Shown: piece by piece, positions 1-6,302 of the stretch
Position numbering within the stretch: the stretch's first letter is position 1
How the letters are laid out: each line of letters begins with the position of its first letter
Assembly (NCBI GenBank): GCA_029821885.1
Contig: JALGXV010000004.1
Span: 1-37,735, forward strand
Reading direction: 5' to 3'
From: Candidatus Hebobacteria bacterium
GTDB lineage: Bacteria > Armatimonadota > Hebobacteria > Hebobacterales > Hebobacteraceae
DNA length: 37,735 nucleotides
Made by a program: the position numbers and the translations under genes
Notes under the pieces: model-generated
The model's input: only the letters and a program-made list of their open reading frames with translations
Told to the model about the DNA's origin: nothing
Databases searched by the model: none

Positions 1-192
1 CGCACCCCGGGGCAGCCGCACCGGCTGCAACCCAACCAGTACCGCCAAACCAAGGAAAAATCCCCCCTCCCACAATAGCGATACCTCCACCCCCTGCTCC
101 CACCGCCTCACCAATAGCCACAACAAAATAACCCAGCCCCATACTCCCACTGCGAGCATGTAGGCTGAGTATCCCTTAGAGCTGCGACCCAT
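1..192 (-). CDS. Membrane-protein N-terminus (partial, runs off left edge)
   Basis: The minus strand is open from an ATG at 192-190 to base 1, giving 64 codons with no stop, so the gene continues beyond the window. The translation is clearly membrane-like. A helix spans about residues 9-28 (YSAYMLAV...VILLWLL), a short basic loop (VRRWEQG) follows, and a second helix spans about residues 39-56. The peptide then reaches VRLPRGA. Two short helices followed by an LPxG-type turn resemble the membrane sensor region of some HD-GYP or GGDEF signalling proteins. That is a family-level impression only, since no catalytic domain is inside the window. The SD upstream of the ATG is weak, so the start could lie slightly elsewhere. 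It lies on the same strand as the conserved hypothetical ending at 504, separated by a 311-bp gap. Confidence 0.7.
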   Translation of the reverse strand, partial: MGRSSKGYSAYMLAVGVWGWVILLWLLVRRWEQGVEVSLLWEGGFFLGLAVLVGLQPVRLPRGA

Positions 193-256
193 GGCTGTAT
201 CTTCTGCTGCGAGAGCTACTGTGACGGAAGACAATGCGAGCCGGGGGCCGGTTTTT

Positions 257-276
257 CCTACGGCTTACGCCGTAAG
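257..276 (-). other. Hairpin with GTAA tetraloop in the leader of the partial membrane gene
   Basis: On the minus strand CTTACGGC pairs with GCCGTAGG (8 bp, one G-U) around the GNRA-type loop GTAA. It lies between the stop of a small peptide ORF (283-360) and the ATG at 192. No U-tract follows on the minus strand, so it is not a convincing terminator. It may be leader structure. Apart from this hairpin and the small ORF I see nothing interpretable in 193-503. Confidence 0.35.
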
Positions 277-282
277 GTTAGA

Positions 283-360
283 CTACGGCCAAGCTAGTCT
301 GGCGCCACCAGCCAAGACCATCGACAGGAGCGCCAGCAAAACCGACGTCCACTTGCCCAC
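283..360 (-). CDS. Small hydrophobic peptide ORF (25 aa) with strong SD
   Basis: GTG at 360-358 opens a 25-codon frame ending in TAG at 285-283. It is preceded by GGGAGGTG (373-366) with a 5-nt spacer, one of the better SD sequences in the window. The peptide is a short basic start (MGKW), a run of Leu/Val/Ala/Met (residues 5-19) and a small tail ending LAWP. It looks like a single transmembrane segment or a free-standing signal peptide. It sits 90 nt upstream of the partial membrane gene and in the same frame, separated from it by stop codons. It could be a translated leader peptide, a small membrane protein or the remnant of a longer gene. No function is assigned. Confidence 0.35.
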   Translation of the reverse strand: MGKWTSVLLALLSMVLAGGARLAWP

Positions 361-503
361 AGGAACACCTCCCGGAGCTCAGTACTCTGCCGGCCTTCCG
401 CTAATAGCGGCAGGCTAGACCTCTCCGCTCGGTGCGAGAGTAAGGATCCGCTCGTGGTCCCCGGCTCGCCTTCGCTCAGTTGTGGGCCCGAGTCGTTCGC
501 GGA

Positions 504-1169
504 CTAGATAGACAGGGACGGCAGGCGCCGGTTGACAGCATCCAAGGTAGCGCAGACGGCCGCCCGCCACGGATCGTCCCGAACGATCGCCGAGCCAATT
601 ACGTCCAGCTCTCCCCTTTCATCGTGCATGCGTATGGTCACGGCGAAGAAGGGTCTGCCGCTGATCTCGGCTCGGGAGAAGTCGCGCAACTCCATCCCCA
701 CTTCGCCGTCGCCAATCCTGGCAGCTCGGAGGAACTCCTGCACGGCCTCGATCGTCGCACGCGCAAGCAACTCCTCCTGGTCAACGTCTCCCGCCAGTGC
801 CGAAGCGACGCCGATATACGTCTCGTCGCCGCGCCCCACTGAGACCCGGGCACGGGCTGACGTGCGATCGATGGAATAGTCGATGCCAAGGAACTTCAGC
901 CGCACTTCCTGCCGAGGCGTCTCTTCGCGTCCGCGCGTCTGCGCGATGCTGATCTTCCGGTGATCGACGCGGATGCCAAACTCGGAGAAAAGCGCGGACT
1001 CAATGTCGCGCGACATCTGCTTGGGATGCCGAGCGCTGTCGGCGAGCACGTGTACCTCCACTATCTCGCCTTCCTGCTCGGTCACAACCCGGGCCGAAAC
1101 CACGCCGCGAAGGCGTGAAAGGGTACCTTCGATGTCCGCGACAGCGCCCCGGTTCTGCAGGTCGGCCAT
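504..1169 (-). CDS. Conserved hypothetical protein
   Basis: A 221-aa soluble protein with ATG at 1169 and a good SD (AGGAGGGTG) just upstream. The N-terminal 65 residues read as a small alpha/beta unit (IEGTLSRLRGVVSARVV, then EVHVLAD...HPKQMSRDIESALFSEFGIRVDHRKISIAQ). I associate this pattern with uncharacterised proteins of Firmicutes and neighbouring phyla. The remainder (from about residue 70) contains two similar beta-rich halves (LKFLGIDYSIDRTSARARVSV and GRPFFAVTIRMHDERGELDVIGSAIV), each followed by a helix, suggesting a duplicated fold. No catalytic motif, signal peptide or membrane helix is visible. Transcription probably starts near 1307 from a strong promoter, leaving a leader of about 138 nt. 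No function is assigned. Confidence 0.8.
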   Translation of the reverse strand: MADLQNRGAVADIEGTLSRLRGVVSARVVTEQEGEIVEVHVLADSARHPKQMSRDIESALFSEFGIRVDHRKISIAQTRGREETPRQEVRLKFLGIDYSIDRTSARARVSVGRGDETYIGVASALAGDVDQEELLARATIEAVQEFLRAARIGDGEVGMELRDFSRAEISGRPFFAVTIRMHDERGELDVIGSAIVRDDPWRAAVCATLDAVNRRLPSLSI

Positions 1170-1194
1170 ACGGCCACCCTCCTACCTACCTTAT

Positions 1195-1216
1195 ATGCCT
1201 GGATTGGGCCAGGCAT
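1195..1216. repeat. Inverted repeat ATGCCTGG-N6-CCAGGCAT
   Basis: Two 8-bp arms (1195-1202 and 1209-1216) are perfectly complementary around ATTGGG. The element lies in the 5' leader of the 504-1169 gene, about 25 nt upstream of its start codon and close to its SD. In RNA it would form a stable hairpin. In DNA it could be an operator half-site pair. Confidence 0.45.
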
Positions 1217-1265
1217 TCCACATGATGTGACATGATAAGACCCGCAGGGGGCTGACGGGTGTCAC

Positions 1266-1279
1266 CACAGCTAGCTGTG
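1266..1279. repeat. Perfect 14-bp palindrome CACAGCTAGCTGTG
   Basis: A perfect palindrome with no spacer, located about 30-40 bp downstream of the predicted transcription start of the 504-1169 gene. With no loop it would not make a good hairpin, so a dimeric-regulator site is the more natural reading. No regulator is assigned. Confidence 0.35.
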
Positions 1280-1313
1280 TTTCCAGCGAAGCTCCTACGG
1301 CGCTTCCACATGC

Positions 1314-1342
1314 ATAATAGCAAGTGGTAGCACGGCTGTCAA
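1314..1342 (-). promoter_or_regulatory. Sigma70-type promoter for the 504-1169 gene
   Basis: On the minus strand TTGACA (1342-1337), a 17-nt spacer and TATTAT (1319-1314) are preceded by TGC, giving an extended -10. The start point would be near 1307. The 138-nt leader contains the 14-bp palindrome, an ACCCG/CGGGT stem (1240-1260) and the ATGCCTGG inverted repeat. Confidence 0.75.
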
Positions 1343-1347
1343 GGACG

Positions 1348-1367
1348 GCGCTGGGGCGGCCCAGCGC
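1348..1367 (+). other. GC-rich hairpin upstream of the 1433 gene
   Basis: GCGCTGGG (1348-1355) pairs with CCCAGCGC (1360-1367) around GCGG. It is followed by a second small stem (GGAGG/CCTCC). It sits 65 nt before the ATG at 1433 and has no U-tract. Function unknown. Confidence 0.3.
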
Positions 1368-1432
1368 ACGGGAGGAAACCCTCCGCGCCTGGGTAAGATA
1401 GCAGGGAGACTTCGCGCCGAGAACGGAAGGAC

Positions 1433-2260
1433 ATGCTGCCAACGATACGACTTGGGAACCATGACGTGACCCGCCTAATCTGTGGCGGAAACCCCATCAG
1501 CGGCATCTCCCACTACAGCTCCGAGATGGACCGGGACATGCTGTACTACTACACGATGCCGCGCCTCCAGGAACTTCTCGACGAGTGCTGGCGTCAAGGC
1601 ATCAACACGGTCCAGACCCGCGGCGACCGGCACACTATGCGCATGTACCTGGAGCACCGGGAGAACGGCGGCCGGATGCAGTGGATCGCCCAGACCGCGT
1701 CGGAGTTCGCTGACATCCACGCCAACATCGACCAGATCTGCGATTTCGAGCCGATCGCCATCTACCACCACGGCACCCACACGGACAACTCCTGGCACGA
1801 GGGGAAGATCGATCAGGTCGCAGACTACCTCAAGTCGATACACGACCGCGGCGTGGCCGCCGGAATCGGCACGCACATTCCAGAGGTGGTGGCCTACGCG
1901 GAGGAGCACAGCTGGGAAACGGACTTCTATATGTGCTGCTTCTACAACCTTGCGCGCGGGTACAAGGCCGCCCCCGCGGTGGAGAGGCATGCGTATGAGG
2001 AGGAGAGGTACCCGGAAGGCGATCCCGACCGGATGACGGCGGTGATGCGGGAAGTCAAGAAGCCCTGTCTGGGTTTCAAGCTCATGGCCGCGAACCGGAA
2101 GTGCGGCACTCCCGAATCCGTCCGCGCCGCTTTCGAATACGCTTTCGCCAACATCAAGCCCACCGACGGCGTCGTCGTGGGCATGTTCCCGAAGTACAGC
2201 AACCAGCCGGCCGAGAACGCAAAGCACGTCGCAGAGATAGTTGGCGCGAAGGTGGGTTGA
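1433..2260 (+). CDS. Aldo/keto-reductase-like TIM-barrel protein
   Basis: A 275-aa soluble protein starting MLPTIRLGNHDVTRLICGGNP, the opening strand pattern of aldo/keto-reductase-like barrels. The SD is GGAAGGA with short spacing. Later segments fit barrel strands: QGINTVQTR, GRMQWIAQT, EPIAIYHHGTH, GVAAGIGTHIPEV, TDFYMCCFYN, CLGFKLMAA and TDGVVVGMF. It is shorter than typical NADPH-dependent members (about 320 aa), and I do not see the usual Asp-Tyr-Lys-His tetrad clearly. It may be one of the barrel proteins of this superfamily common in environmental Planctomycetes and Armatimonadota without proven reductase activity. Its stop codon overlaps the -35 of the promoter for the next operon. 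Confidence 0.75.
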   Translation: MLPTIRLGNHDVTRLICGGNPISGISHYSSEMDRDMLYYYTMPRLQELLDECWRQGINTVQTRGDRHTMRMYLEHRENGGRMQWIAQTASEFADIHANIDQICDFEPIAIYHHGTHTDNSWHEGKIDQVADYLKSIHDRGVAAGIGTHIPEVVAYAEEHSWETDFYMCCFYNLARGYKAAPAVERHAYEEERYPEGDPDRMTAVMREVKKPCLGFKLMAANRKCGTPESVRAAFEYAFANIKPTDGVVVGMFPKYSNQPAENAKHVAEIVGAKVG

Positions 2261-2285
2261 CAGGCAAGCCGTCCGATGGTATCCT
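2257..2285 (+). promoter_or_regulatory. Extended -10 promoter of the attenuator/methyltransferase operon
   Basis: TTGACA (2257-2262), a 17-nt spacer and TATCCT (2280-2285) are preceded by TGG (extended -10). The -35 overlaps the stop codon of the upstream gene. Initiation is expected near 2292-2293, only about 6-7 nt before the ATG of a leader peptide at 2299. Confidence 0.65.
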
Positions 2286-2298
2286 CTGCCCCACTATC

Positions 2299-2406
2299 AT
2301 GCTGAGCAGCAGGCACATTACGAGCTACGACTTCCGCGCCCGAGCCATGTCTGTGTGTGTCCTCGCGCGCGCCATTGCCGCCATGCCTGCTGGTCTCGAC
2401 TCATGA
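2299..2406 (+). CDS. Putative regulatory leader peptide (35 aa)
   Basis: ATG at 2299 opens a 35-codon frame ending TGA at 2404-2406. It lies only about 6 nt downstream of the predicted transcription start and has no SD, so translation would be nearly leaderless. The peptide contains an Arg-Ala-Arg triplet (residues 13-15, in FRARAM) and a second Ala-Arg-Ala (23-25). Arg/Lys-X-Arg/Lys motifs are known macrolide-dependent stalling sequences in erm leader peptides. Codons 32-34 (GGT CTC G, 2392-2398) form the arm of an antiterminator pairing with 2436-2442. A ribosome at the stop codon would mask that arm, whereas one stalled near residues 13-17 would leave it free. Function is inferred from this geometry. 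Confidence 0.5.
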   Translation: MLSSRHITSYDFRARAMSVCVLARAIAAMPAGLDS

Positions 2407-2443
2407 TCTAGTTCAACGAATAACCAAGTCGTTTCCGAGACCA
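2391..2443 (+). promoter_or_regulatory. Antiterminator pairing competing with the downstream terminator
   Basis: TGGTCTCG (2391-2398) is fully complementary to CGAGACCA (2436-2443), 8 bp. The second arm includes GACCA (2439-2443), the first five bases of the terminator's 5' stem, so the two structures exclude each other. The first arm lies within the last codons of the leader peptide. Confidence 0.5.
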
Positions 2444-2479
2444 CAGGCAATCCAAAGAAGCCTGTGGTCTTCGCTTTTT
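2439..2479 (+). terminator. Intrinsic terminator/attenuator before the GNAT-methyltransferase gene
   Basis: GACCACAGGC (2439-2448) pairs perfectly with GCCTGTGGTC (2460-2469), with an 11-nt loop. The tail TTCGCTTTTT (2470-2479) follows. It sits downstream of its own promoter and leader ORF and immediately upstream of the SD (AGGAGGGG, 2481-2488). That position indicates attenuation rather than ordinary end-of-gene termination. Confidence 0.7.
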
Positions 2480-2493
2480 CAGGAGGGGAAGCC

Positions 2494-3759
2494 ATGCCGG
2501 AAGCACAGGTGCGACTCAGGCCGATAGCCGAGGCCGATCTGTCGGACTACGTCGAGTGGCTCAACGACGCTGAGGTGACGCAGTTCACGCATCTCGAGTC
2601 AGGAGGCGTCACGCTGGAGGGAGAGCGGGAGTGGTTCCAGCGCGTCACCGATCCGGATTCCAGGACGCGGAACTGGGCCATCGAGGCGGAGGGCCGGCAT
2701 ATCGGCAACTGCGCCCTCATGCCGGACGAATCCGGCGAAATCGCCGGCTTCGGGATCATCATCGGGGACAAGAGCCAGTGGGGAAAGGGATACGGCACGG
2801 CCGCGCTGCGAGAGGTGCTGCGGATTGGCTTTGAGGAGATGGGTCTCCAGCGCGTCCACCTGACCGCGTTTGCAGGCAATGCCCGCGGCATCAGGTGCTA
2901 CGAGAAGTGCGGCCTTCGGCGCGAGGGAGTGCGCCGCCGCCACTTCCTCAAGCGTGGGAGGTGGGAGGACGTCGTCTGCATGGGGATCCTGCGGCATGAG
3001 TGGGAGGCAACTGAGTTGGGCCTAACTCCTGGCGTAGAATGGCAGAATTGCCTAGATGCCCTTTCCCCGCAGCCAGGGGAGGTGGTCGTTGACGCTGGCT
3101 GCGGCGATGGACTGCCCGCATTGTTCATCGCCTCTCGCGTCGCGCCTTCCGGCCGCGTCATCGGGATTGAAGTGAATGAGGAGAGGGCTGAGAGAGCGAT
3201 CGAGCGCATTGCCGCGCGCGGTATGCAAGCCATCGCCTCGGTCCAACGCGGCGATATCCGGTCGCTGCCATTGCCTGCTGACAGCGTGGACGCCTGGTTC
3301 TGCCGCGAGACACTTGAGTACTTGGAGGACCCGATGCTCGCCCTTTCGGAGGCGATCCGCGTGGTCCGGCCAGGGGGGCGTGTGGTGGCGAATGAGGCCG
3401 ACTGGGACACACTCGCATACAACGCGACTGACAAGGCTGCCGAGCGCAAGTTCGTTGCGGTACACACGGATCACGGCGGCGGCCCGAGTGTCGACGGCCG
3501 CACTGGACGGAAGTTGCTCTCGTTGTTTCGAGAGGCTGGCTTGGCCGACGTCCGACTTGAGGTGCATGCGAATTGGAGCGACAAGTACTCGCCCGACGAG
3601 GACTATGTCTGCTGGCCCCTCAGGGAGGGGCACGTGCGCCGAGGCTGCATAACGCAGGAAGAGCTAGATGCCTGGCATGCCGACATGTCGGCGCAAGCGC
3701 AGCGAGGGCGGTACTTCCATTGCTTCAACTACTTCATCTGCGTCGGCAGAGCCAGATAG
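2494..3759 (+). CDS. GNAT acetyltransferase / SAM methyltransferase fusion
   Basis: ATG at 2494 follows AGGAGGGG with a 5-nt gap. An earlier in-frame start would sit inside the terminator and is rejected. The 421-aa product has two domains. Residues 1-170 are a RimJ/RimL-type GNAT: VRLRPIAEADLSDYVEWLND at the start, the acetyl-CoA loop QWGKGYGT (95-102), and the late NARGIRCYEKCGLRREG segment. Residues about 177-421 are a class I methyltransferase with motif I VVVDAGCGDG (197-206), an acidic residue ending the next strand (GIEVNEERAERA), and RVVRPGGRVV. GNATs acetylate amines on proteins or small molecules, and the fused methyltransferase suggests two-step modification of one substrate. The substrate is unknown. 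It heads an array of methyltransferases and is placed behind an attenuator. Confidence 0.88.
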   Translation: MPEAQVRLRPIAEADLSDYVEWLNDAEVTQFTHLESGGVTLEGEREWFQRVTDPDSRTRNWAIEAEGRHIGNCALMPDESGEIAGFGIIIGDKSQWGKGYGTAALREVLRIGFEEMGLQRVHLTAFAGNARGIRCYEKCGLRREGVRRRHFLKRGRWEDVVCMGILRHEWEATELGLTPGVEWQNCLDALSPQPGEVVVDAGCGDGLPALFIASRVAPSGRVIGIEVNEERAERAIERIAARGMQAIASVQRGDIRSLPLPADSVDAWFCRETLEYLEDPMLALSEAIRVVRPGGRVVANEADWDTLAYNATDKAAERKFVAVHTDHGGGPSVDGRTGRKLLSLFREAGLADVRLEVHANWSDKYSPDEDYVCWPLREGHVRRGCITQEELDAWHADMSAQAQRGRYFHCFNYFICVGRAR

Positions 3760-3818
3760 AGAGATATCGGCGCGTGAGCATCTATTCGCTTCGGACCACA
3801 AGCGAAGGGAGCCCGGCG

Positions 3819-4727
3819 ATGGACGCCAACCTTATGGACACTAACCTGGTCGAGAGACTCACCGACGGCATCTTCAGCAAGGCGCTGCAGGTGCGGCGGA
3901 TGATCCAGCGCGGCGCCACCGACCTGATGCACCTTCCGCTGGCCGAGATCGTCGCTCTCAGCGAACGCGTGGAGGCGCTGCTCACTCCACAGCAACTCGC
4001 CGAAGGCCTTGAGACCGTTGGCCGTCAGCGCTGGCACAAGCCCACCGTGGAGATGAGCGTCCGGGACGGCTACGCAGAATGGTCGAAGCAGTACGACGAG
4101 GAGCCCAACCCGCTGATAGCGTTGGAGGAGCCCGTCGTCCTCGAGCTGGTCGGCGATGTAGAGGGCAAGGACGTCCTCGACGCCGCCTGCGGCACGGGCC
4201 GCTATGCGCTCCTGTTCGCTGGGGCTGGCGCTCGCGTGTGTGGCGTCGACGGCAGCGAAGAGATGCTCACCCACGCCCGCAAGAAGACCGCCGACGGCGA
4301 CCTAACGCTCGATCTGCGGAATGCTGATCTGCACACTCTCCCATTCGAGGACGAGTCCTTCGACCTCGTGCTCAGCGCGCTGGCACTGTGCCATGTGCCA
4401 GACCTCAGTCCGGTGATGGCGGAGTTCGCCCGCGTCCTTCGTCCCGGCGGCCGTGTCGTCATCTCGGACTTCCATCCCTTCTGCCTGCTGATCGGCTGGC
4501 GGACCTGTTTCGACCGGCCCGAGGCCAGGTACTGGATCGAGAATCACTTCAACTTGACCGAGGAATACGTTCGCTCGCTGCTTGCGAGCGACTTTGAGGT
4601 GACCGATCTGCGCGAATCCGTCGTGGATGAGCGCGTCGCCGGCATCCTATCCGATCACGACATCGAGCGTTTCCGCGGCTGGCCCGCAGCGCTGGTTGTG
4701 GCGGCTACTCTGAAGGAGGGAGAGTGA
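3819..4727 (+). CDS. Class I SAM-dependent methyltransferase
   Basis: The start is ATG 3819 with GAAGGGA upstream. The frame is open further 5', but that extension is Arg-rich shadow sequence over the previous gene. The product is 302 aa. About 100 N-terminal residues are helical (ERLTDGIFSKALQVRRMIQRG) and precede a Methyltransf_11/25-type core. Motif I is VLDAACGTGRYA (119-130), then VCGVDGSEEMLTHARKK, NADLHTLPFEDESFDLVLSALALCHVPD, and the post-core strand RVLRPGGRVVISDFHPF. The core resembles small-molecule methyltransferases rather than rRNA Erm or tRNA enzymes. It is 59 nt downstream of the fusion gene and 1 nt upstream of the next, so probably co-transcribed. Confidence 0.88.
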   Translation: MDANLMDTNLVERLTDGIFSKALQVRRMIQRGATDLMHLPLAEIVALSERVEALLTPQQLAEGLETVGRQRWHKPTVEMSVRDGYAEWSKQYDEEPNPLIALEEPVVLELVGDVEGKDVLDAACGTGRYALLFAGAGARVCGVDGSEEMLTHARKKTADGDLTLDLRNADLHTLPFEDESFDLVLSALALCHVPDLSPVMAEFARVLRPGGRVVISDFHPFCLLIGWRTCFDRPEARYWIENHFNLTEEYVRSLLASDFEVTDLRESVVDERVAGILSDHDIERFRGWPAALVVAATLKEGE

Positions 4728-4728
4728 G

Positions 4729-5508
4729 ATGAAGCCCACCGTCAACCTATACGGAGACGAATGGAGCGCGGAGATCTACGACTATCAGGTGCAGAGCCTC
4801 GAGGATCTGCCGTTGTGGCAGTCGCTCGCGGAATCCGCGGGAGGGCCGGTGCTCGAACTCGCCTGTGGCACCGGACGGCTCGTATTGCCTCTCGCCCGCG
4901 CCGGCTTCTGCGTAACCGGCCTCGACGCGTCTCGATTCATGCTCGCAGTGGCTCGCCGGAAGCTCGCGCAGGAGGATCACGAAGTGCGCGCCCGGTGTCG
5001 TCTCGTCGAAGGCAATATGAGTGGTTTCACCTTTGAGGAGGGGTTCGACCTGATCTACGTTCCGGCCCGCTCCCTCCAGATACTGCTCACTCGCGATGAG
5101 CAGCGGAGCTGCCTTGAGTGCTGCGCGCGGCATCTGCTGCCGGAAGGGCTACTCGCGATCGATGTCTTCAATCCGATGCTCTCAAAGCTTCAAGCGCGGC
5201 GGGTAGAGGAGGGGCCAGACGAGTTCTCGGGCACTGACGGGACGCCTGTCAAATGGTCGGCCGTCACGGAATACGACCTTGCCGCGCACCGGCTGAGCTC
5301 GGCGTGGCGATATGGGCACGGCAACGCAGGGGGCGCGGCCGCGGCGAATGAGTACTCGCTGGAGATGCGCTACTTCTTCCGCTTCGAGATGGAGTGGATG
5401 CTGGAAGCATGTGGGTTCGCGGTCGAGGCACTGTATGGCAACTTCGACCGAAGCGAATTCGCGGCCGACAGCCCGGAGATGATCTTCGTGGCCAGGAAGA
5501 CGCCATGA
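4729..5508 (+). CDS. Class I SAM-dependent methyltransferase, paralogue A
   Basis: A 259-aa protein whose ATG lies 1 nt after the preceding TGA, with GAAGGAGGG ahead of it. It begins NLYGDEWSAEIYDYQ, typical of the Methyltransf_25 group. Motif I is VLELACGTGR (41-50), followed by VTGLDASRFMLAVARRKL, then LVEGNMSGF and FDLIYVPARSLQILLTRDEQ. The C-terminus ends SPEMIFVARK. The next gene shares the same order of blocks (AxAR...LLTREDQ...YDR...ERMIFVARK), so the two are clearly related, probably from a tandem duplication. The acceptor substrate is unknown. Confidence 0.88.
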   Translation: MKPTVNLYGDEWSAEIYDYQVQSLEDLPLWQSLAESAGGPVLELACGTGRLVLPLARAGFCVTGLDASRFMLAVARRKLAQEDHEVRARCRLVEGNMSGFTFEEGFDLIYVPARSLQILLTRDEQRSCLECCARHLLPEGLLAIDVFNPMLSKLQARRVEEGPDEFSGTDGTPVKWSAVTEYDLAAHRLSSAWRYGHGNAGGAAAANEYSLEMRYFFRFEMEWMLEACGFAVEALYGNFDRSEFAADSPEMIFVARKTP

Positions 5509-6302
5509 CAGAGGAGATGCCGCGCCGAAGGCAGTCGCTGAGGCGCTTCTTCAACGACATTACCCCTCTGGTATATGACCTGCAGTTCGCCCCGGACGCA
5601 CCTGATGTGGCGTTCTGGGTCGAGCTGTGTCGCGAATGCCGTGGCCCGGTGCTCGAGCTTGGCTGCGGTACGGGACGAGTCAGCATTCCGCTTGCTCGTG
5701 CTGGACTCGAAGTGGTTGGCGTCGACCTGGCGGAGCCTATGCTCGCGGTTGCACGGCAGCGGCTTGAGGCCGAGCGCATCGAGGTCCGCCGACGCGTTCA
5801 GCTGGCGCGAGCAGACATGCGCGACTTCAGAACGGACACCACGTTCGCCTGCGCCATCATACCCGCGAGCACTTTCGCTGTACTGCTCACGCGGGAGGAC
5901 CAGGAGAGAGCACTGGGCAACATCCACGCCTGTCTTAGAGGCGAGGGACGCCTTGGTTTCGACGTGCGCATCTTCGACGAATGGATACAGAGCGGCCGGC
6001 TCCCGCCGATGCGGCGCGCGTCGCCCGACGGACGGGTCGATTTCACGGAAGAGAGAAGCTTCGAGTTCGATCCATCCACGCGGGTGAGCAGGGCGACCAT
6101 CACCTACACCTTCCATACACCAGACTACCTGGGCTCAGTGACGGAGACCATAGAGGGTCTCGTGCTGTCACAGGCAGACGTGGAGGACGTTCTGGCGAGC
6201 ACTGGTTTTGTCGTCACAGCCGTCTGGGGGGACTACGACCGGGCGCCACTGGAGCCGGAGAGTGAACGGATGATCTTCGTTGCGCGGAAGGAGCAGCCAT
6301 GA
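5505..6302 (+). CDS. Class I SAM-dependent methyltransferase, paralogue B
   Basis: ATG 5505-5507 overlaps the previous stop (ATGA), indicating translational coupling. I rejected the upstream extension of the frame because it runs inside the previous gene. The product is 265 aa. Motif I is VLELGCGTGR (49-58), then VVGVDLAEPMLAVARQRL, LARADMRDF, and ASTFAVLLTREDQERAL. The C-terminus is WGDYDRAPL...SERMIFVARK. The overall length and block order match paralogue A. The segment TPLVYDLQFAPDAPDVAFWVEL near the N-terminus is probably the substrate-side lid and differs from paralogue A, which may mean a different acceptor. Confidence 0.88.
   Translation: MTEEMPRRRQSLRRFFNDITPLVYDLQFAPDAPDVAFWVELCRECRGPVLELGCGTGRVSIPLARAGLEVVGVDLAEPMLAVARQRLEAERIEVRRRVQLARADMRDFRTDTTFACAIIPASTFAVLLTREDQERALGNIHACLRGEGRLGFDVRIFDEWIQSGRLPPMRRASPDGRVDFTEERSFEFDPSTRVSRATITYTFHTPDYLGSVTETIEGLVLSQADVEDVLASTGFVVTAVWGDYDRAPLEPESERMIFVARKEQP

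Noticed and set aside
191-418. Plus-strand 75-codon ORF near the left end
   Set aside because: No SD or protein-like composition; it lies antisense to a membrane-protein start and a small SD-led ORF on the minus strand that are more convincing.
2286-2480. T-box or metabolite riboswitch upstream of the GNAT fusion
   Set aside because: No T-box sequence (AGGGTGG-type) and no recognised aptamer core; the ORF and two competing stems explain the region better.
3819-4727. Erm-type rRNA methyltransferase
   Set aside because: Motifs around the active site fit Methyltransf_11/25 small-molecule enzymes; the NLPY-like motif of Erm/KsgA enzymes is absent. The same holds for the next three genes.
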